The notes beneath the pieces are model-generated. The model did not search any database. It had not been told where the DNA came from and saw only the letters and a program-made list of their open reading frames with translations. A stretch of DNA of 59,534 nt from assembly GCF_013004645.1 (NCBI RefSeq), contig NZ_JABEME010000016.1, positions 1-59,534 on the forward strand, given 5' to 3'. The position numbers and the translations under genes were made by a program. This DNA is from Stenotrophomonas africana (GTDB lineage Bacteria; Pseudomonadota; Gammaproteobacteria; Xanthomonadales; Xanthomonadaceae). This document shows, one piece after another, positions 23,763 to 32,637 of this stretch. Position 1 is the first letter of the stretch. Every line of letters begins with the position of its first letter.

Positions 23763-24511
23763 CAGCGGTCGGCCATCAGCCGGTAGCCGACGCCGCGCAC
23801 GCTGGCCGGAACATTGACCATGCCTACTTCGTCCAGCTTGCGGCGCAGCTTGCTGACGTGGCTGTCGACGGTGCGTTCCAGCGCTTCGCTTTCCGGCAGG
23901 CATTCGTGCATCAGTTCGCTGCGGCTGAAGATGCGCGTCGGCGCCAGCGCCATGCAGTGCAGCAGCTTGAACTCGGTGAGCGTGAGCAGCACTTCGTGGC
24001 TGTAGCCTTCGCCCTCCACATGCACGGCATGGGTAGCCGAGTCGATCAGCAGCGGGCCCGCCCGCAGCGCGGTCGGTGCGTCCACGCGTGATGCGCGCAA
24101 CGTACGCCGCAGCACGGCGCGCACGCGTGCTGCCACCTCCGCTGGATTGAACGGCTTGACCACGTAGTCATCGGCGCCCATGCGCAGCGCGGTCAGTTTG
24201 TCCAGGTCCTGGTCCAGTGCGGTCAGCATGATCACCGGTGTTTCACCGCGCTGGCGCAGCTGGGTCAGCACGCTCCAGCCATCCAGGCGGGGCAGCTGCA
24301 CATCCAGCAGGACCAGGTCGGGGCGGGCGCTGCGGTGCAGGTCCAGAGCGCTGTGGCCGTCGGCGGCGCGCAGCGTACGCAGTCCTTCGCGTTCCAGATA
24401 GGCGGTGAGAATATCGGCGATCTCGGCCTCATCCTCGACGATCAGGACGAGGGCGGCGAGGGCAGGGGCGGCATGCATGCAGGGGCGGGGCCTTAAGGTG
24501 CTTGCCTCCAT
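23762..24511 (-). CDS. smeRy: OmpR-family response regulator (SmeRy-like)
   Basis: A 249-residue regulator. Receiver domain: acidic pair ED at 26-27, phosphoacceptor D70 in LVLLDVQLPRLDGW and the signalling Lys in DDYVVKPFNP. The C-terminal winged helix ends in DSHVSKLRRKLDEVGMVNVP and SVRGVGYRLMADR. Start 24511 is chosen because GGAG (24517-24520 on the plus strand) is well spaced; an internal ATG at 24478 lacks a good site. Expected to be phosphorylated by the downstream kinase and to act at the 96-bp region shared with the efflux operon. Confidence 0.8.
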   Translation of the reverse strand: MEASTLRPRPCMHAAPALAALVLIVEDEAEIADILTAYLEREGLRTLRAADGHSALDLHRSARPDLVLLDVQLPRLDGWSVLTQLRQRGETPVIMLTALDQDLDKLTALRMGADDYVVKPFNPAEVAARVRAVLRRTLRASRVDAPTALRAGPLLIDSATHAVHVEGEGYSHEVLLTLTEFKLLHCMALAPTRIFSRSELMHECLPESEALERTVDSHVSKLRRKLDEVGMVNVPASVRGVGYRLMADR

Positions 24512-24607
24512 CGTATCTCCACAGTTCCTCCATCGAAACCCCATCATCGCCACGCACACTCCACGCTTCAGAACCTATCAGCCGCTTGCGCGGCATTGTG
24601 CACAGCA
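24512..24607. promoter_or_regulatory. Divergent control region of the efflux locus
   Basis: 96 bp between the response-regulator start and the membrane-fusion gene start. It must carry both promoters and is the natural target of the regulator. No clear direct repeat of OmpR type is evident by eye. Confidence 0.45.
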
Positions 24608-25756
24608 ATGAGAACCTTCAGGACTCCGGCCGCGCTGATCGCGGCCCTCGCCTTGGCCATGACGGCCTGCTCCGCCCCCGAGGCCACCCCCGAAGCCACG
24701 CCACGCGTCAGCGTGATCACCGTCGGCCCGCAGGTGGTGCAGCGCGATGACGAACTGCCCGGCCGCGTGGCCGCCGTGCGCACCGCACAGATCCGTGCCC
24801 AGGTGGGCGGCATCGTGCAGCGCCGCCTGTTTGACCAGGGTGCGGAAGTGAGTGCCGGTCAGGCCCTGTTCCAGATCGATCCGGCGGCCTTCCGTGCCGA
24901 TGTTGATTCGGCATTGGCCGCGCTGCAGCGCAGTGAGGCAGCCTTGGGTCGCAGCCGCGTGCAGTCGCAGCGCCTGCATGCACTGGCCGCCGCACAGGCC
25001 GTCAGCCAGCAGCATCGCGACGATGCCAGCGCCGAGTACGAACAGGCCCGTGCGGCAGTGAACGAGGCGCGCGCGATCCTGGCCCGCCGACAGCTCGACC
25101 TGCGCTATGCCACGGTCAGTGCACCGATTGCCGGCCGCATCGACCAGGCGCTGGTGACCGAAGGCGCACTGGTCGGCGTGGCCGATGCCGAGCCGATGGC
25201 GGTGGTGCAGCAGATCGACCAGGTCTACGTCGATGTGCGGCAGCCGGCCGCGCAGCTGGAGTCGCTGCAGCGCAGGGCTGCCGGCGGCGGCGAGCTGCCG
25301 GTGACGATCATCGGTGCGGGCGGCAAGCCGTTGTCCGAGCGAGGCCAGATGCTGTTCTCCGGCATCAACGTCGATGCGCGTACCGGTGATGTGATCCTGC
25401 GCATCCTGGTCGACAACCCGCAGCGCCAGCTGCTGCCCGGCATGTACGTGCGCGCGAAGGTGCCGCGTGGCGCGCCGGCCAGTGCACTGACCGTGCCGCA
25501 GCAGGCCGTGCTGCGCAGCGCCGGCGGCCAGGCCTATGCCTGGGTGATCGGTGGCGATGGCAAGGCGGTGATCCGCACGCTGGAGGTCGATGGCAGCGTT
25601 GATCGCCAGTGGCTGGTGCGTACGGGCCTGAAGGCGGGCGAGAAGGTGGTGGTCGAGGGCCAGGAACGCCTGCAGGAAGGCGTGGTGGTCGATGCGCGCG
25701 ACTGGCAGATGCCGGTCGCCAGCGCCGGTGCAGTGCAGGCCGGCAGCAAGGGCTGA
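24608..25756 (+). CDS. smeY: RND efflux membrane-fusion lipoprotein (SmeY-like)
   Basis: A 382-residue periplasmic adaptor of AcrA/MexA type. The start at 24608 gives a lipoprotein signal (MRTFRTPAALIAALALAMTAC, lipidated Cys). Order of parts: beta-barrel and lipoyl halves (VVQRDDELPGRVAAVRTAQI; GGIVQRRLFDQGAEVSAGQA), a coiled-coil hairpin (about residues 95-160, Ala/Gln/Arg-rich) and the second lipoyl half (RYATVSAPIAGRIDQALVTEG). It links the inner-membrane pump encoded next to an outer-membrane channel. The downstream pump starts 36 bp later. No TolC-like gene follows, which argues for SmeYZ rather than SmeABC. Confidence 0.82.
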   Translation: MRTFRTPAALIAALALAMTACSAPEATPEATPRVSVITVGPQVVQRDDELPGRVAAVRTAQIRAQVGGIVQRRLFDQGAEVSAGQALFQIDPAAFRADVDSALAALQRSEAALGRSRVQSQRLHALAAAQAVSQQHRDDASAEYEQARAAVNEARAILARRQLDLRYATVSAPIAGRIDQALVTEGALVGVADAEPMAVVQQIDQVYVDVRQPAAQLESLQRRAAGGGELPVTIIGAGGKPLSERGQMLFSGINVDARTGDVILRILVDNPQRQLLPGMYVRAKVPRGAPASALTVPQQAVLRSAGGQAYAWVIGGDGKAVIRTLEVDGSVDRQWLVRTGLKAGEKVVVEGQERLQEGVVVDARDWQMPVASAGAVQAGSKG

Positions 25757-25792
25757 GCCTTTCCCGGGCCGGTCCCTCCAGGAAAATCCAAC

Positions 25793-28700
25793 ATGGCACG
25801 TTTCTTCATCGATCGCCCGGTGTTCGCCTGGGTGCTGGCGATCTTCATCATTCTGGCCGGCGTGCTGGCGATCCCGCGGCTGGCGGTGGAGCGCTATCCG
25901 GCGGTTGCGCCGCCCAGCGTCAGCATCTACGCCAGCTACCCGGGCGCCAGCCCGCAGACGCTGAATGACGCGGTGGTCGGCCTGATCGAGCGCGAGCTGT
26001 CCAGCGTCAAGCACCTGCTGTACTTCGAGTCGTCGGTGGACACCTCCGGCGAAGCCTCGATTACTGCGACCTTCAAGCCGGGTACCAACCCGGAGCTGGC
26101 GCAGGTGGACGTGCAGAACCGGATCAAGGCGATCGAGCCGCGCCTGCCGCGCAGCGTGCGCCAGAACGGCCTGTTTGTGGAGGCCGCCGATTCGGGTTTC
26201 CTGATGCTGGTCGGCCTGCGTTCGCCGGACGCCAGCGTCAGCGAGGCCGCACTGGGCGACTTCATGGCGCGCAACATCATCGAAGAGCTGCGCCGCATCG
26301 ATGGCGTCGGCCGCGTGCAGCTGTTCGGTGCCGAGCAGGCGATGCGCGTGTGGCTGGACCCGACCCGGTTGACCGGCTACGGCCTGACCATGGGTGACGT
26401 GGCGGCTGCCATCGAGCAGCAGAACCTGGAGATCTCACCAGGGCGCATCGGCGATTCGCCAGGTGTGCCGGGCCAGCGCATCACTGTGCCGTTGAGCGCC
26501 GATGGCCAGCTGTCCACGCCGGAACAGTTCGCCGCCATTGTGCTGCGTGCCGGGGCCGACGGTTCGCGGGTGCTGCTGGGCGACGTCGCCCGCGTCGAGC
26601 TGGGCGCGCAGAGTTATGCCTGGGGCACCCGTGAGGATGGCCATCCGGCCACCGCCGCCGGCGTGCAGCTGCGCCCGGGCGCGAATGCGGTGCGTACCGC
26701 GTCGGCGGTGCGTGAGCGCATGGCCGAACTGGCGCCGCTGCTGCCGCGCGGCGTGGAATCGAGTATTCCGTTCGACACCGCGCCGTTCGTCAAGATCTCG
26801 ATCCAGAAGGTGGTGCAGACGCTGCTGGAGGCCATGCTGCTGGTGTTCGCTGTGATGTACCTGTTCCTGCAGAACTGGCGCTATACGCTGATTCCAGCGC
26901 TGGTCGCACCGATCGCGCTGCTGGGCACCTTCGCGGTGATGCTGGCGCTGGGCTTCTCGATCAACGTGCTGACCATGTTCGGCATGGTGCTGGCGATCGG
27001 CATCATCGTCGACGACGCGATCGTGGTGGTCGAGGGCGTGGAACGGATCATGGCCGAGGAGGGTCTGCCGCCGCGGGAGGCGACCATCAAGGCGATGCGC
27101 GAGCTGACCGGTGCGGTGATCGGCATCACCCTGGTGCTGACCGCGGTGTTCATCCCGATGGCGTTGGCCAGCGGCTCGGTGGGCGCGATCTACCGCCAGT
27201 TCACCGTGGCGATGGCGGTGTCGATCCTGTTCTCGGCGCTGCTGGCCTTGAGCCTTACGCCAGCGCTGTGCGCGACGCTGCTGCGCCCGAACACCCATGG
27301 CCATCACGGTCGTGGCGGGCTGTTCGGCGCCTTCAACCGTGGCTTCGAGCGGATGACCGGGCGTTACCAGCGTGGTGTGGCGTCGGTGCTGCAGCGGAGC
27401 GGGCGGGTCATGGGCGTGTTCGCCGCGCTGGTGGCGGCGCTGCTGCTGGGCCTGCACTGGCTGCCGGGCGCCTTCCTGCCGGAAGAGGACCAGGGCTACT
27501 TCATGACCTCGATCCAGCTGCCGGCCGAAGCCACGGCCGAACGCACACTGGCGGTGGTGGAAGCGTACGAGCGGCATGTGGCCTCGCGCCCGGGCATCGG
27601 TTCCAACCAGGCCATCCTCGGCTACAGCTTCTCCGGTTCCGGCCCGAGTGCGGCGCTGACCTACACCATGCTGAAGGACTGGGGCGAGCGCGCAGGTGCT
27701 ACCGCGGCCGGTGAGGTGGAGGCCGCGCAGAAGGCGATGGCCACGGTTGCCGAAGGCGAGGTGATGAGCGTGATGCCGCCGGCCATCGACAGCCTGGGGC
27801 GTTCTTCCGGTTTCTCGCTGGCGCTGCAGGCGCGTACCGGGCAGAGCCAGGCCGAACTGCGCGCGGCCCTGCAGCAGCTGCTGAAGCTGGCCGAGGCCAG
27901 CCCGCTGCTGTCCGAGGTGCACGCCGATGGCCTGCCGGCAGGCACCAGCGTGCGGCTGGACATCGACCGCGCCAAGGCCGAGGCAATGGGCGTGGGCTTC
28001 GAGCAGATCAGCAGCACGCTGTCAGCGGCGATGGGCTCGCAGTACGTCAACGACTTCCCCAACAAGGGCCGGTTGCAGCAGGTGATCCTGCAGGCAGATG
28101 CGCCGTACCGTATGGAGCTGGAGGACGTGCTGAAGCTGTACGTGCGCAACAGCGAAGGCGGCATGGTGGCGCTGTCCGAGCTGGTTACCCCGCACTGGAC
28201 CGAGGCGCCACTGCAGCTGCAGCGTTATCTCGGCTTCCCGGCGCTGAACCTGTCCGGCGCGCCGGCCACCGGCGTATCGACCGGTCAGGCGATGGCGGAG
28301 ATGGAGCGGTTGGCCGGGAAGCTGCCATCTGGCTTTGCCCTGCAGTGGACCAGCCAGTCGCTGCAGGAACGCGAATCGGGCGCGCAGGCACCGTGGCTGT
28401 TGCTGCTGTCGATGCTGGTGGTGTTCCTGGTGCTGGCGGCGCTGTACGAAAGCTGGTCGATCCCGCTGGCGGTGATGCTGGTGGTGCCGCTGGGTCTGCT
28501 CGGTGCGGTTGCTGCGGTGTTGTTGCGGGGCATGCCCAACGACGTGTTCTTCAAGGTCGGCATGATCACCGTGATCGGGCTGTCGGCGAAGAACGCGATC
28601 CTCATCGTCGAGTTCGCGCGCCAGCTGCAGCAGCAGGGTCGCGGCCTGGTTGAAGCAGCGCTGGAGGCCGCGCGGCTGCGCCTGCGGCCGATCGTGATGA

Positions 28701-28942
28701 CCTCGCTGGCGTTCGCGCTGGGCGTGGTGCCGCTGATGCTGGCGCAGGGCGCGTCGAAGGAAACCCAGCAGGCAATTGGAACCGGCGTGTTCGGCGGCAT
28801 GGTCAGTGCGACCGTGCTGGCGGTGTTCTTCGTACCGGTTTTCTATGTAGTGGTGCAGGGCGCGCGGCAGTGGATCGCGCAACGCCTGCGCAGGCGCCGG
28901 CCGATGCCGGGAGGAACCGTGGATGGAACGGAACATCGTTGA
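25793..28942 (+). CDS. smeZ: RND multidrug efflux transporter (SmeZ-like)
   Basis: A 1049-residue HAE1-family inner-membrane pump, the usual length. MARFFIDRPVFAWVLAIFII starts helix 1. Helix 4 has the proton-relay aspartates in VLAIGIIVDDAIVVVEGVER (DD pair), and the C-terminal half has AALYESWSIPLAVMLVVPLG and GLSAKNAILIVEFARQLQQQ (conserved Lys). The large periplasmic loops (porter/docking domains) are present in both halves. Preceded by GGAAAA-type ribosome site after a 36-bp gap. In S. maltophilia, SmeYZ confers resistance to aminoglycosides and is controlled by SmeSyRy; I infer this identity from locus architecture, not from sequence comparison. Confidence 0.85.
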   Translation: MARFFIDRPVFAWVLAIFIILAGVLAIPRLAVERYPAVAPPSVSIYASYPGASPQTLNDAVVGLIERELSSVKHLLYFESSVDTSGEASITATFKPGTNPELAQVDVQNRIKAIEPRLPRSVRQNGLFVEAADSGFLMLVGLRSPDASVSEAALGDFMARNIIEELRRIDGVGRVQLFGAEQAMRVWLDPTRLTGYGLTMGDVAAAIEQQNLEISPGRIGDSPGVPGQRITVPLSADGQLSTPEQFAAIVLRAGADGSRVLLGDVARVELGAQSYAWGTREDGHPATAAGVQLRPGANAVRTASAVRERMAELAPLLPRGVESSIPFDTAPFVKISIQKVVQTLLEAMLLVFAVMYLFLQNWRYTLIPALVAPIALLGTFAVMLALGFSINVLTMFGMVLAIGIIVDDAIVVVEGVERIMAEEGLPPREATIKAMRELTGAVIGITLVLTAVFIPMALASGSVGAIYRQFTVAMAVSILFSALLALSLTPALCATLLRPNTHGHHGRGGLFGAFNRGFERMTGRYQRGVASVLQRSGRVMGVFAALVAALLLGLHWLPGAFLPEEDQGYFMTSIQLPAEATAERTLAVVEAYERHVASRPGIGSNQAILGYSFSGSGPSAALTYTMLKDWGERAGATAAGEVEAAQKAMATVAEGEVMSVMPPAIDSLGRSSGFSLALQARTGQSQAELRAALQQLLKLAEASPLLSEVHADGLPAGTSVRLDIDRAKAEAMGVGFEQISSTLSAAMGSQYVNDFPNKGRLQQVILQADAPYRMELEDVLKLYVRNSEGGMVALSELVTPHWTEAPLQLQRYLGFPALNLSGAPATGVSTGQAMAEMERLAGKLPSGFALQWTSQSLQERESGAQAPWLLLLSMLVVFLVLAALYESWSIPLAVMLVVPLGLLGAVAAVLLRGMPNDVFFKVGMITVIGLSAKNAILIVEFARQLQQQGRGLVEAALEAARLRLRPIVMTSLAFALGVVPLMLAQGASKETQQAIGTGVFGGMVSATVLAVFFVPVFYVVVQGARQWIAQRLRRRRPMPGGTVDGTEHR

Positions 28943-29315
28943 AGATCTGCACGAGCAACAGTTGATGGTGCTGGAGCAGCGCCTGTGCGCGGCCCTGCTG
29001 GAAAATGATCACGATGCGCTGACCGCGCTGGTATCGCCGGCGTTGTTCATGATGGATGGCCACGGCGGCCGCATGCTCGATCTGCCCTGGCTGGGCGATT
29101 GGCTGGCCGGTGGTCTGCAGGTACGAAGCCTGCAGCTGCACGCGGTTGAAACGCTGTTGTGTGGCCGCCTGGCACTACTGTCCAGCGATGTGCGGCTGTC
29201 AGTGTTGCAGCAGGGCCAGGAACGTGTGGTAAAGCTGCGCCTGTTGCGGGTCTGGGCCTGCAGTTCCGGCGACAGCGGCGCTCAGCTGCTGTCGATGGCG
29301 GTACTGGCCGCATGA
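28923..29315 (+). CDS. Small NTF2-like (DUF4440-type) protein overlapping the RND gene
   Basis: A 130-residue protein whose ATG lies 20 bp inside the end of the RND pump gene, with GGAGG at 28911-28915. It is therefore translationally coupled to the pump. The pattern of an N-terminal helix pair (LHEQQLMVLEQRLCAALLEN), then DALTALVSPALFMMDGHGG and strands to the C-terminus, resembles SnoaL/NTF2-fold DUF4440 proteins. No signal peptide, so cytosolic. Function unknown; the tight coupling hints at a role tied to efflux or a carried-along metabolic enzyme. Confidence 0.75.
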   Translation: MERNIVEDLHEQQLMVLEQRLCAALLENDHDALTALVSPALFMMDGHGGRMLDLPWLGDWLAGGLQVRSLQLHAVETLLCGRLALLSSDVRLSVLQQGQERVVKLRLLRVWACSSGDSGAQLLSMAVLAA

Positions 29316-29398
29316 GTGCGGTCAGGCCACTTTCAGGCCCCGCTCACCGGCAGGTGGTAGGGTCGAGCTTCTCTGTAGTGTCGACAAGGAGTCGAGCC

Positions 29399-30091
29399 AT
29401 GCGTGTAGTTCCCAGTCTGTTGGCAGCCTCCCTCGGCTTGGTGCTCGCCGCGTGCCAGCCAGCCCAGCCGCCCGCCGCGGGTGGCAATGATGCCCCGCGT
29501 GCCACGCCGCCGCCGAGGGCCGGCACCGAAGGTGGCAGCGAGACCGCCTACCAGTGTGGTGATCTGAGCGTACGCGCGACCTTCAATGGCGAGGATGCAG
29601 CCACGGTGGTGATCGGCGAGCGTACCTTCGCCATGACTTCCGAACGCGCGGCATCCGGCGCCAAGTATGGCGATGGCCAGGGCAACAGCTTCTGGACCAA
29701 GGGCAGCGATGACGGCCTGTTGAGCCTGAAGGGCGAGGCCGATCGCGAGTGCCACGCGGTCGAACCCACCGAAGGCGATGGCAGTGCCGGAAAGGCCGCG
29801 TTCCGTGCCACCGGCAATGAGCCCGGTTGGCTGGCGGTTGTCGACGGCGACGCGCCGGGCCTGCAGGTGGAAGTTGACTATGGCGAGCGTCGCTTCGACG
29901 TCGCCACGCCCACCGAAGGTGCCGACGGTTGGAGTGGCAAGGCGTCCGATGGCACCGACGTCAAGCTCAGCTTCCAGCGCACCACGTGCCAGGATGACAT
30001 GAGTGGTGAAGCCTTCGAGGCCAAGGCGATGCTGACCGTGGGCACGCGCCAGTACCATGGCTGTGGCAACTTCGGTGCGAAGCAGCCGTAA
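29399..30091 (+). CDS. Lipoprotein with an MliC-like and a COG3650-like half
   Basis: A 230-residue lipoprotein: MRVVPSLLAASLGLVLAAC is followed by a Pro/Ala-rich linker (residues 20-48). The first half (YQCGDLSVRATFNGEDAATVV ... ECHAV) has the fold pattern of membrane-bound lysozyme inhibitors (MliC), with a Cys pair. The second half (ATGNEPGWLAVVDGD ... CQDDMSGEAFEAKAMLTV) matches the COG3650-type domain found in other lipoproteins. Likely outer-membrane, facing the periplasm. Lysozyme inhibition is an inference from the first half only. Convergent with the EF-P-like gene, separated by a 24-bp-arm SMAG dimer. Confidence 0.75.
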   Translation: MRVVPSLLAASLGLVLAACQPAQPPAAGGNDAPRATPPPRAGTEGGSETAYQCGDLSVRATFNGEDAATVVIGERTFAMTSERAASGAKYGDGQGNSFWTKGSDDGLLSLKGEADRECHAVEPTEGDGSAGKAAFRATGNEPGWLAVVDGDAPGLQVEVDYGERRFDVATPTEGADGWSGKASDGTDVKLSFQRTTCQDDMSGEAFEAKAMLTVGTRQYHGCGNFGAKQP

Positions 30092-30097
30092 GTTACC

Positions 30098-30170
30098 TGT
30101 AGAGCCGAGCCCACGCTCGGCTGCAGTACCTGTCCAACCCACAGCGGCCGAGCGTGGGCTCGGCTCTACA
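30098..30170. repeat. SMAG dimer with perfect 24-nt arms
   Basis: Left arm 30098-30121 (TGTAGAGCCGAGCCCACGCT...) and right arm 30147-30170 are exact reverse complements with a 25-nt loop. Each arm is itself a SMAG hairpin. Located 6 bp after the lipoprotein stop, likely serving as its terminator. Confidence 0.85.
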
Positions 30171-30253
30171 CATCCGCTGCCACCGATGATCCGTCCGCTG
30201 CCGGCGGCGAACACGCCGCAAGCAGGGACAGCCAGCCGATCAGCGCGAGGCGC

Positions 30254-30820
30254 TTAGTCGGCACGGCCCGCGAATTCACCGGTCGCGGTGTTCACCAGCA
30301 CGCGCTCGCCGTTGACGATGTACTCCGGCACCATGATCTCGATGCCGGTGTTGAGCTTGGCCGGCTTCGGGCGCTTGGTGGCGGTGCCACCCTTCAGTTC
30401 CGGCGGCGTTTCGATCACTTCCAGCACCACCGAGGCCGGCAGCTGGATCGCCACCGGCTGCTCGTCGATCACCTGCACGTAGATGCCGGTCAGGCCGTCG
30501 GTGATGTAGCCGGCATCGTCGCCGATCACGTCTGCGTCCAGGGTGTAGGGGGTGTAGTCCTCGTCATCGAGGAACACGAACGCGTCGCCGTCCTTGTACG
30601 AATAGGTGGACTGGCGGCGCAGCAGTTCGACCTCGACCAGGTTGTCGTCGGCATCGAAGCTGGCGTCGAGCTTGTTGCCGCCCGGCACGCTGTACATGAT
30701 GAAGCGGAAGCGGACGTTGCCGCCGCGACCCTGCGGCGAGCTGCGCTCGATGTCGCGGATCTGGTACACGCCGTTGTTGTACTCGACGACGTTGCCCTTC
30801 TTGATGTCGTTGGCTTTCAT
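30254..30820 (-). CDS. yeiP: Elongation factor P-like protein (YeiP/EfpL)
   Basis: A 188-residue three-domain EF-P paralog. The KOW-like domain I ([20 protein letters not shown]) has the loop SSPQGRGGN, with Arg32 at the tip in place of the modifiable Lys/Arg of canonical EF-P. Domains II and III follow ([40 protein letters not shown]). EfpL proteins bind stalled ribosomes and help translate polyproline and some other motifs. This is the YeiP type, not the main EF-P. Confidence 0.93.
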   Translation of the reverse strand: MKANDIKKGNVVEYNNGVYQIRDIERSSPQGRGGNVRFRFIMYSVPGGNKLDASFDADDNLVEVELLRRQSTYSYKDGDAFVFLDDEDYTPYTLDADVIGDDAGYITDGLTGIYVQVIDEQPVAIQLPASVVLEVIETPPELKGGTATKRPKPAKLNTGIEIMVPEYIVNGERVLVNTATGEFAGRAD

Positions 30821-30869
30821 GGTGATCTAGGTCGTTGGGGGAGGGCGCCGTCCCGGCGCCCGTGGGGAA

Positions 30870-31640
30870 TCACTTCGGAGCGAGGCGGGTAGCGCCGTCC
30901 AGGCGGATGGTCTCGCCGTTGAGGTAGGTGTTGCCGAGGATGAAACCGACCAGGCTGGCGAAGTCTTCCGGCTTGCCCAGGCGCGACGGGAACGGAATCG
31001 AGGCGGCCAGCGACTGCTGCACGGCTTCGGGCATGCCGTCGACCATCGGCGTCCAGAACACGCCCGGAGCGATGGTATTGACGCGGATGCCGAAGCGCGA
31101 CAGTTCGCGTGCCATCGGCAGCGTCATCGACACCACGCCGCCCTTGCTGGCGGCATACGCGGCCTGGCCGATCTGGCCTTCATAGGCGGCGATGCTGGCG
31201 GTGTTGATGATCACGCCGCGCTCGCCGTCGGTGCCGGCTTCGTTGTGCTGCATGCGGTTGGCCGCAGCCTTGGCGACGTTGAAGCTGCCGACCAGGTTGA
31301 CCATCACCGTGCCCTGGAAGCCGGCCAGCGGCATCGGGCCTTCCTTGCCGAGCACGCGGCCGGCGCCGAGGATGCCGGCGCAGTTCATCGCCACGTTCAG
31401 GCCGCCAAGGAAATCGTGGGCCTGGTCGATGGCCGCAGCCACGGCCGCCTCATCGCTGACGTTGACGTTGAAATAGCGGGCCTTGTCGGCACCCAGCCCG
31501 GCAACGGCGGCTGCGCCCTTGTCGTCGTTGAGGTCGAACAGGGCCACCTTGCCGCCCTGGGCGACGAGGTGCTGGGCCACGGCCAGGCCGAGGCCGGAGA
31601 CGCCGCCAGTGATCACGGCACGTACGGAAGACAGCTGCAT
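30870..31640 (-). CDS. Short-chain dehydrogenase (3-hydroxyacyl-CoA dehydrogenase type)
   Basis: A 256-residue SDR. The cofactor motif VITGGVSGLGLAVAQHL and the aspartate after strand 2 (LFDLNDD) suggest NAD(H). The catalytic motif is SIAAYEGQIGQAAYAASKGG (Tyr-x3-Lys). The sequence resembles HSD17B10-type 3-hydroxyacyl-CoA dehydrogenases used in branched-chain fatty-acid and isoleucine degradation. It lies downstream of HMG-CoA lyase and enoyl-CoA hydratase genes on the same strand, which supports an acyl-CoA role. Confidence 0.85.
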   Translation of the reverse strand: MQLSSVRAVITGGVSGLGLAVAQHLVAQGGKVALFDLNDDKGAAAVAGLGADKARYFNVNVSDEAAVAAAIDQAHDFLGGLNVAMNCAGILGAGRVLGKEGPMPLAGFQGTVMVNLVGSFNVAKAAANRMQHNEAGTDGERGVIINTASIAAYEGQIGQAAYAASKGGVVSMTLPMARELSRFGIRVNTIAPGVFWTPMVDGMPEAVQQSLAASIPFPSRLGKPEDFASLVGFILGNTYLNGETIRLDGATRLAPK

Positions 31641-31740
31641 TGAACGGTCCTGCAGGTTCGAGAACCGCCGATTCTAACGGAAGCCGCGACCGCCGCTGTT
31701 GTGCACTGCGCCGCCTTTGCGGGGCGGCGCAGTGCGGTGG

Positions 31741-32637
31741 TCAACCGGCCGCGGCCAGCGCCTGCCCGGTGCGGCTGGCGGTGGCGCGGCCAAGCAGGCC
31801 GGCCAGCCAACGGCCGGTCTCGGCCAGTGCCGGCAGGTCCACGCCGCTGTCCAGGCCCAGGCCCTGCAGCAGATAGACCACGTCTTCGCTGGCGACGTTG
31901 CCGCTGGCGCCCTTCGCGTACGGGCAGCCACCGGCGCCGGACACGGCGCTGTCGACTACGCGCACGCCTTCTTCCAGGCAGGTGGCGATGTTGGCGATGG
32001 CCTGGCCGTAGGTGTCGTGGAAGTGCACGGCCAACGCCGCCATCGGAATCTCGGCGGCCACCGCGTGCAGCATCGCGCGTGCCTTGCGCGGGGTGCCGAC
32101 GCCGATGGTGTCGCCCAGCGAGATTTCGTAACAGCCCATCTGGTGCAGGGCACGTGCGACGCGCACCACGTCGGCCAGCGGTACCTCGCCCTGGTAAGGA
32201 CAGCCGAGCACGGTGGAGACGTAGCCGCGCACGCGCACGCCATCGGCGGCGGCACGGCGCAGGATCGGTTCAAAGCGGGCCAGCGACTCGTCGATGCCGG
32301 CATTGGTGTTGGTGCGGTTGAACGCCTCGGACGCGGCGGTGAACACTGCTACTTCCTCCACGCCCACCGCACGGGCGCGGTCGTAGCCCTGTTCGTTCGG
32401 CACCAGTACCGGGTAATGGATGCCGGGCCGGCGCTGGATGCCGGCGTAGACCTCGGCGGCATCGGCCAGCTGCGGGATCCACTTCGGGCTGACGAAGCTG
32501 GTCGCCTCGATGCTGCGCAGGCCGGTAGCCGACAGGCGGTTGATCAGTTCGATCTTGTCGGCGGTGGAGACCGACTGCTTTTCGTTCTGCAGGCCGTCAC
32601 GCGGGCCGACCTCGACGATGCGGACGTAGTCGCTCAT
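31741..32637 (-). CDS. Hydroxymethylglutaryl-CoA lyase
   Basis: A 298-residue TIM-barrel lyase that splits HMG-CoA to acetyl-CoA and acetoacetate, the last step of leucine degradation. Metal-site motif VGPRDGLQNEKQSV at the N-terminus and the family signature GAGGCPYAKGASGNVASEDV with the catalytic Cys are both present. The start MSDYVRIVEVG overlaps the stop of the VOC gene by 4 bp. The open frame before it is out of family. The acyl-CoA carboxylase and isovaleryl-CoA dehydrogenase genes of the pathway are not in this window. Confidence 0.93.
   Translation of the reverse strand: MSDYVRIVEVGPRDGLQNEKQSVSTADKIELINRLSATGLRSIEATSFVSPKWIPQLADAAEVYAGIQRRPGIHYPVLVPNEQGYDRARAVGVEEVAVFTAASEAFNRTNTNAGIDESLARFEPILRRAAADGVRVRGYVSTVLGCPYQGEVPLADVVRVARALHQMGCYEISLGDTIGVGTPRKARAMLHAVAAEIPMAALAVHFHDTYGQAIANIATCLEEGVRVVDSAVSGAGGCPYAKGASGNVASEDVVYLLQGLGLDSGVDLPALAETGRWLAGLLGRATASRTGQALAAAG

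Noticed and set aside
24608..28942. Identification of the efflux genes as smeABC
   Set aside because: smeABC carries an outer-membrane gene (smeC) after the pump; here a small NTF2-like gene follows and no TolC-like gene is present.
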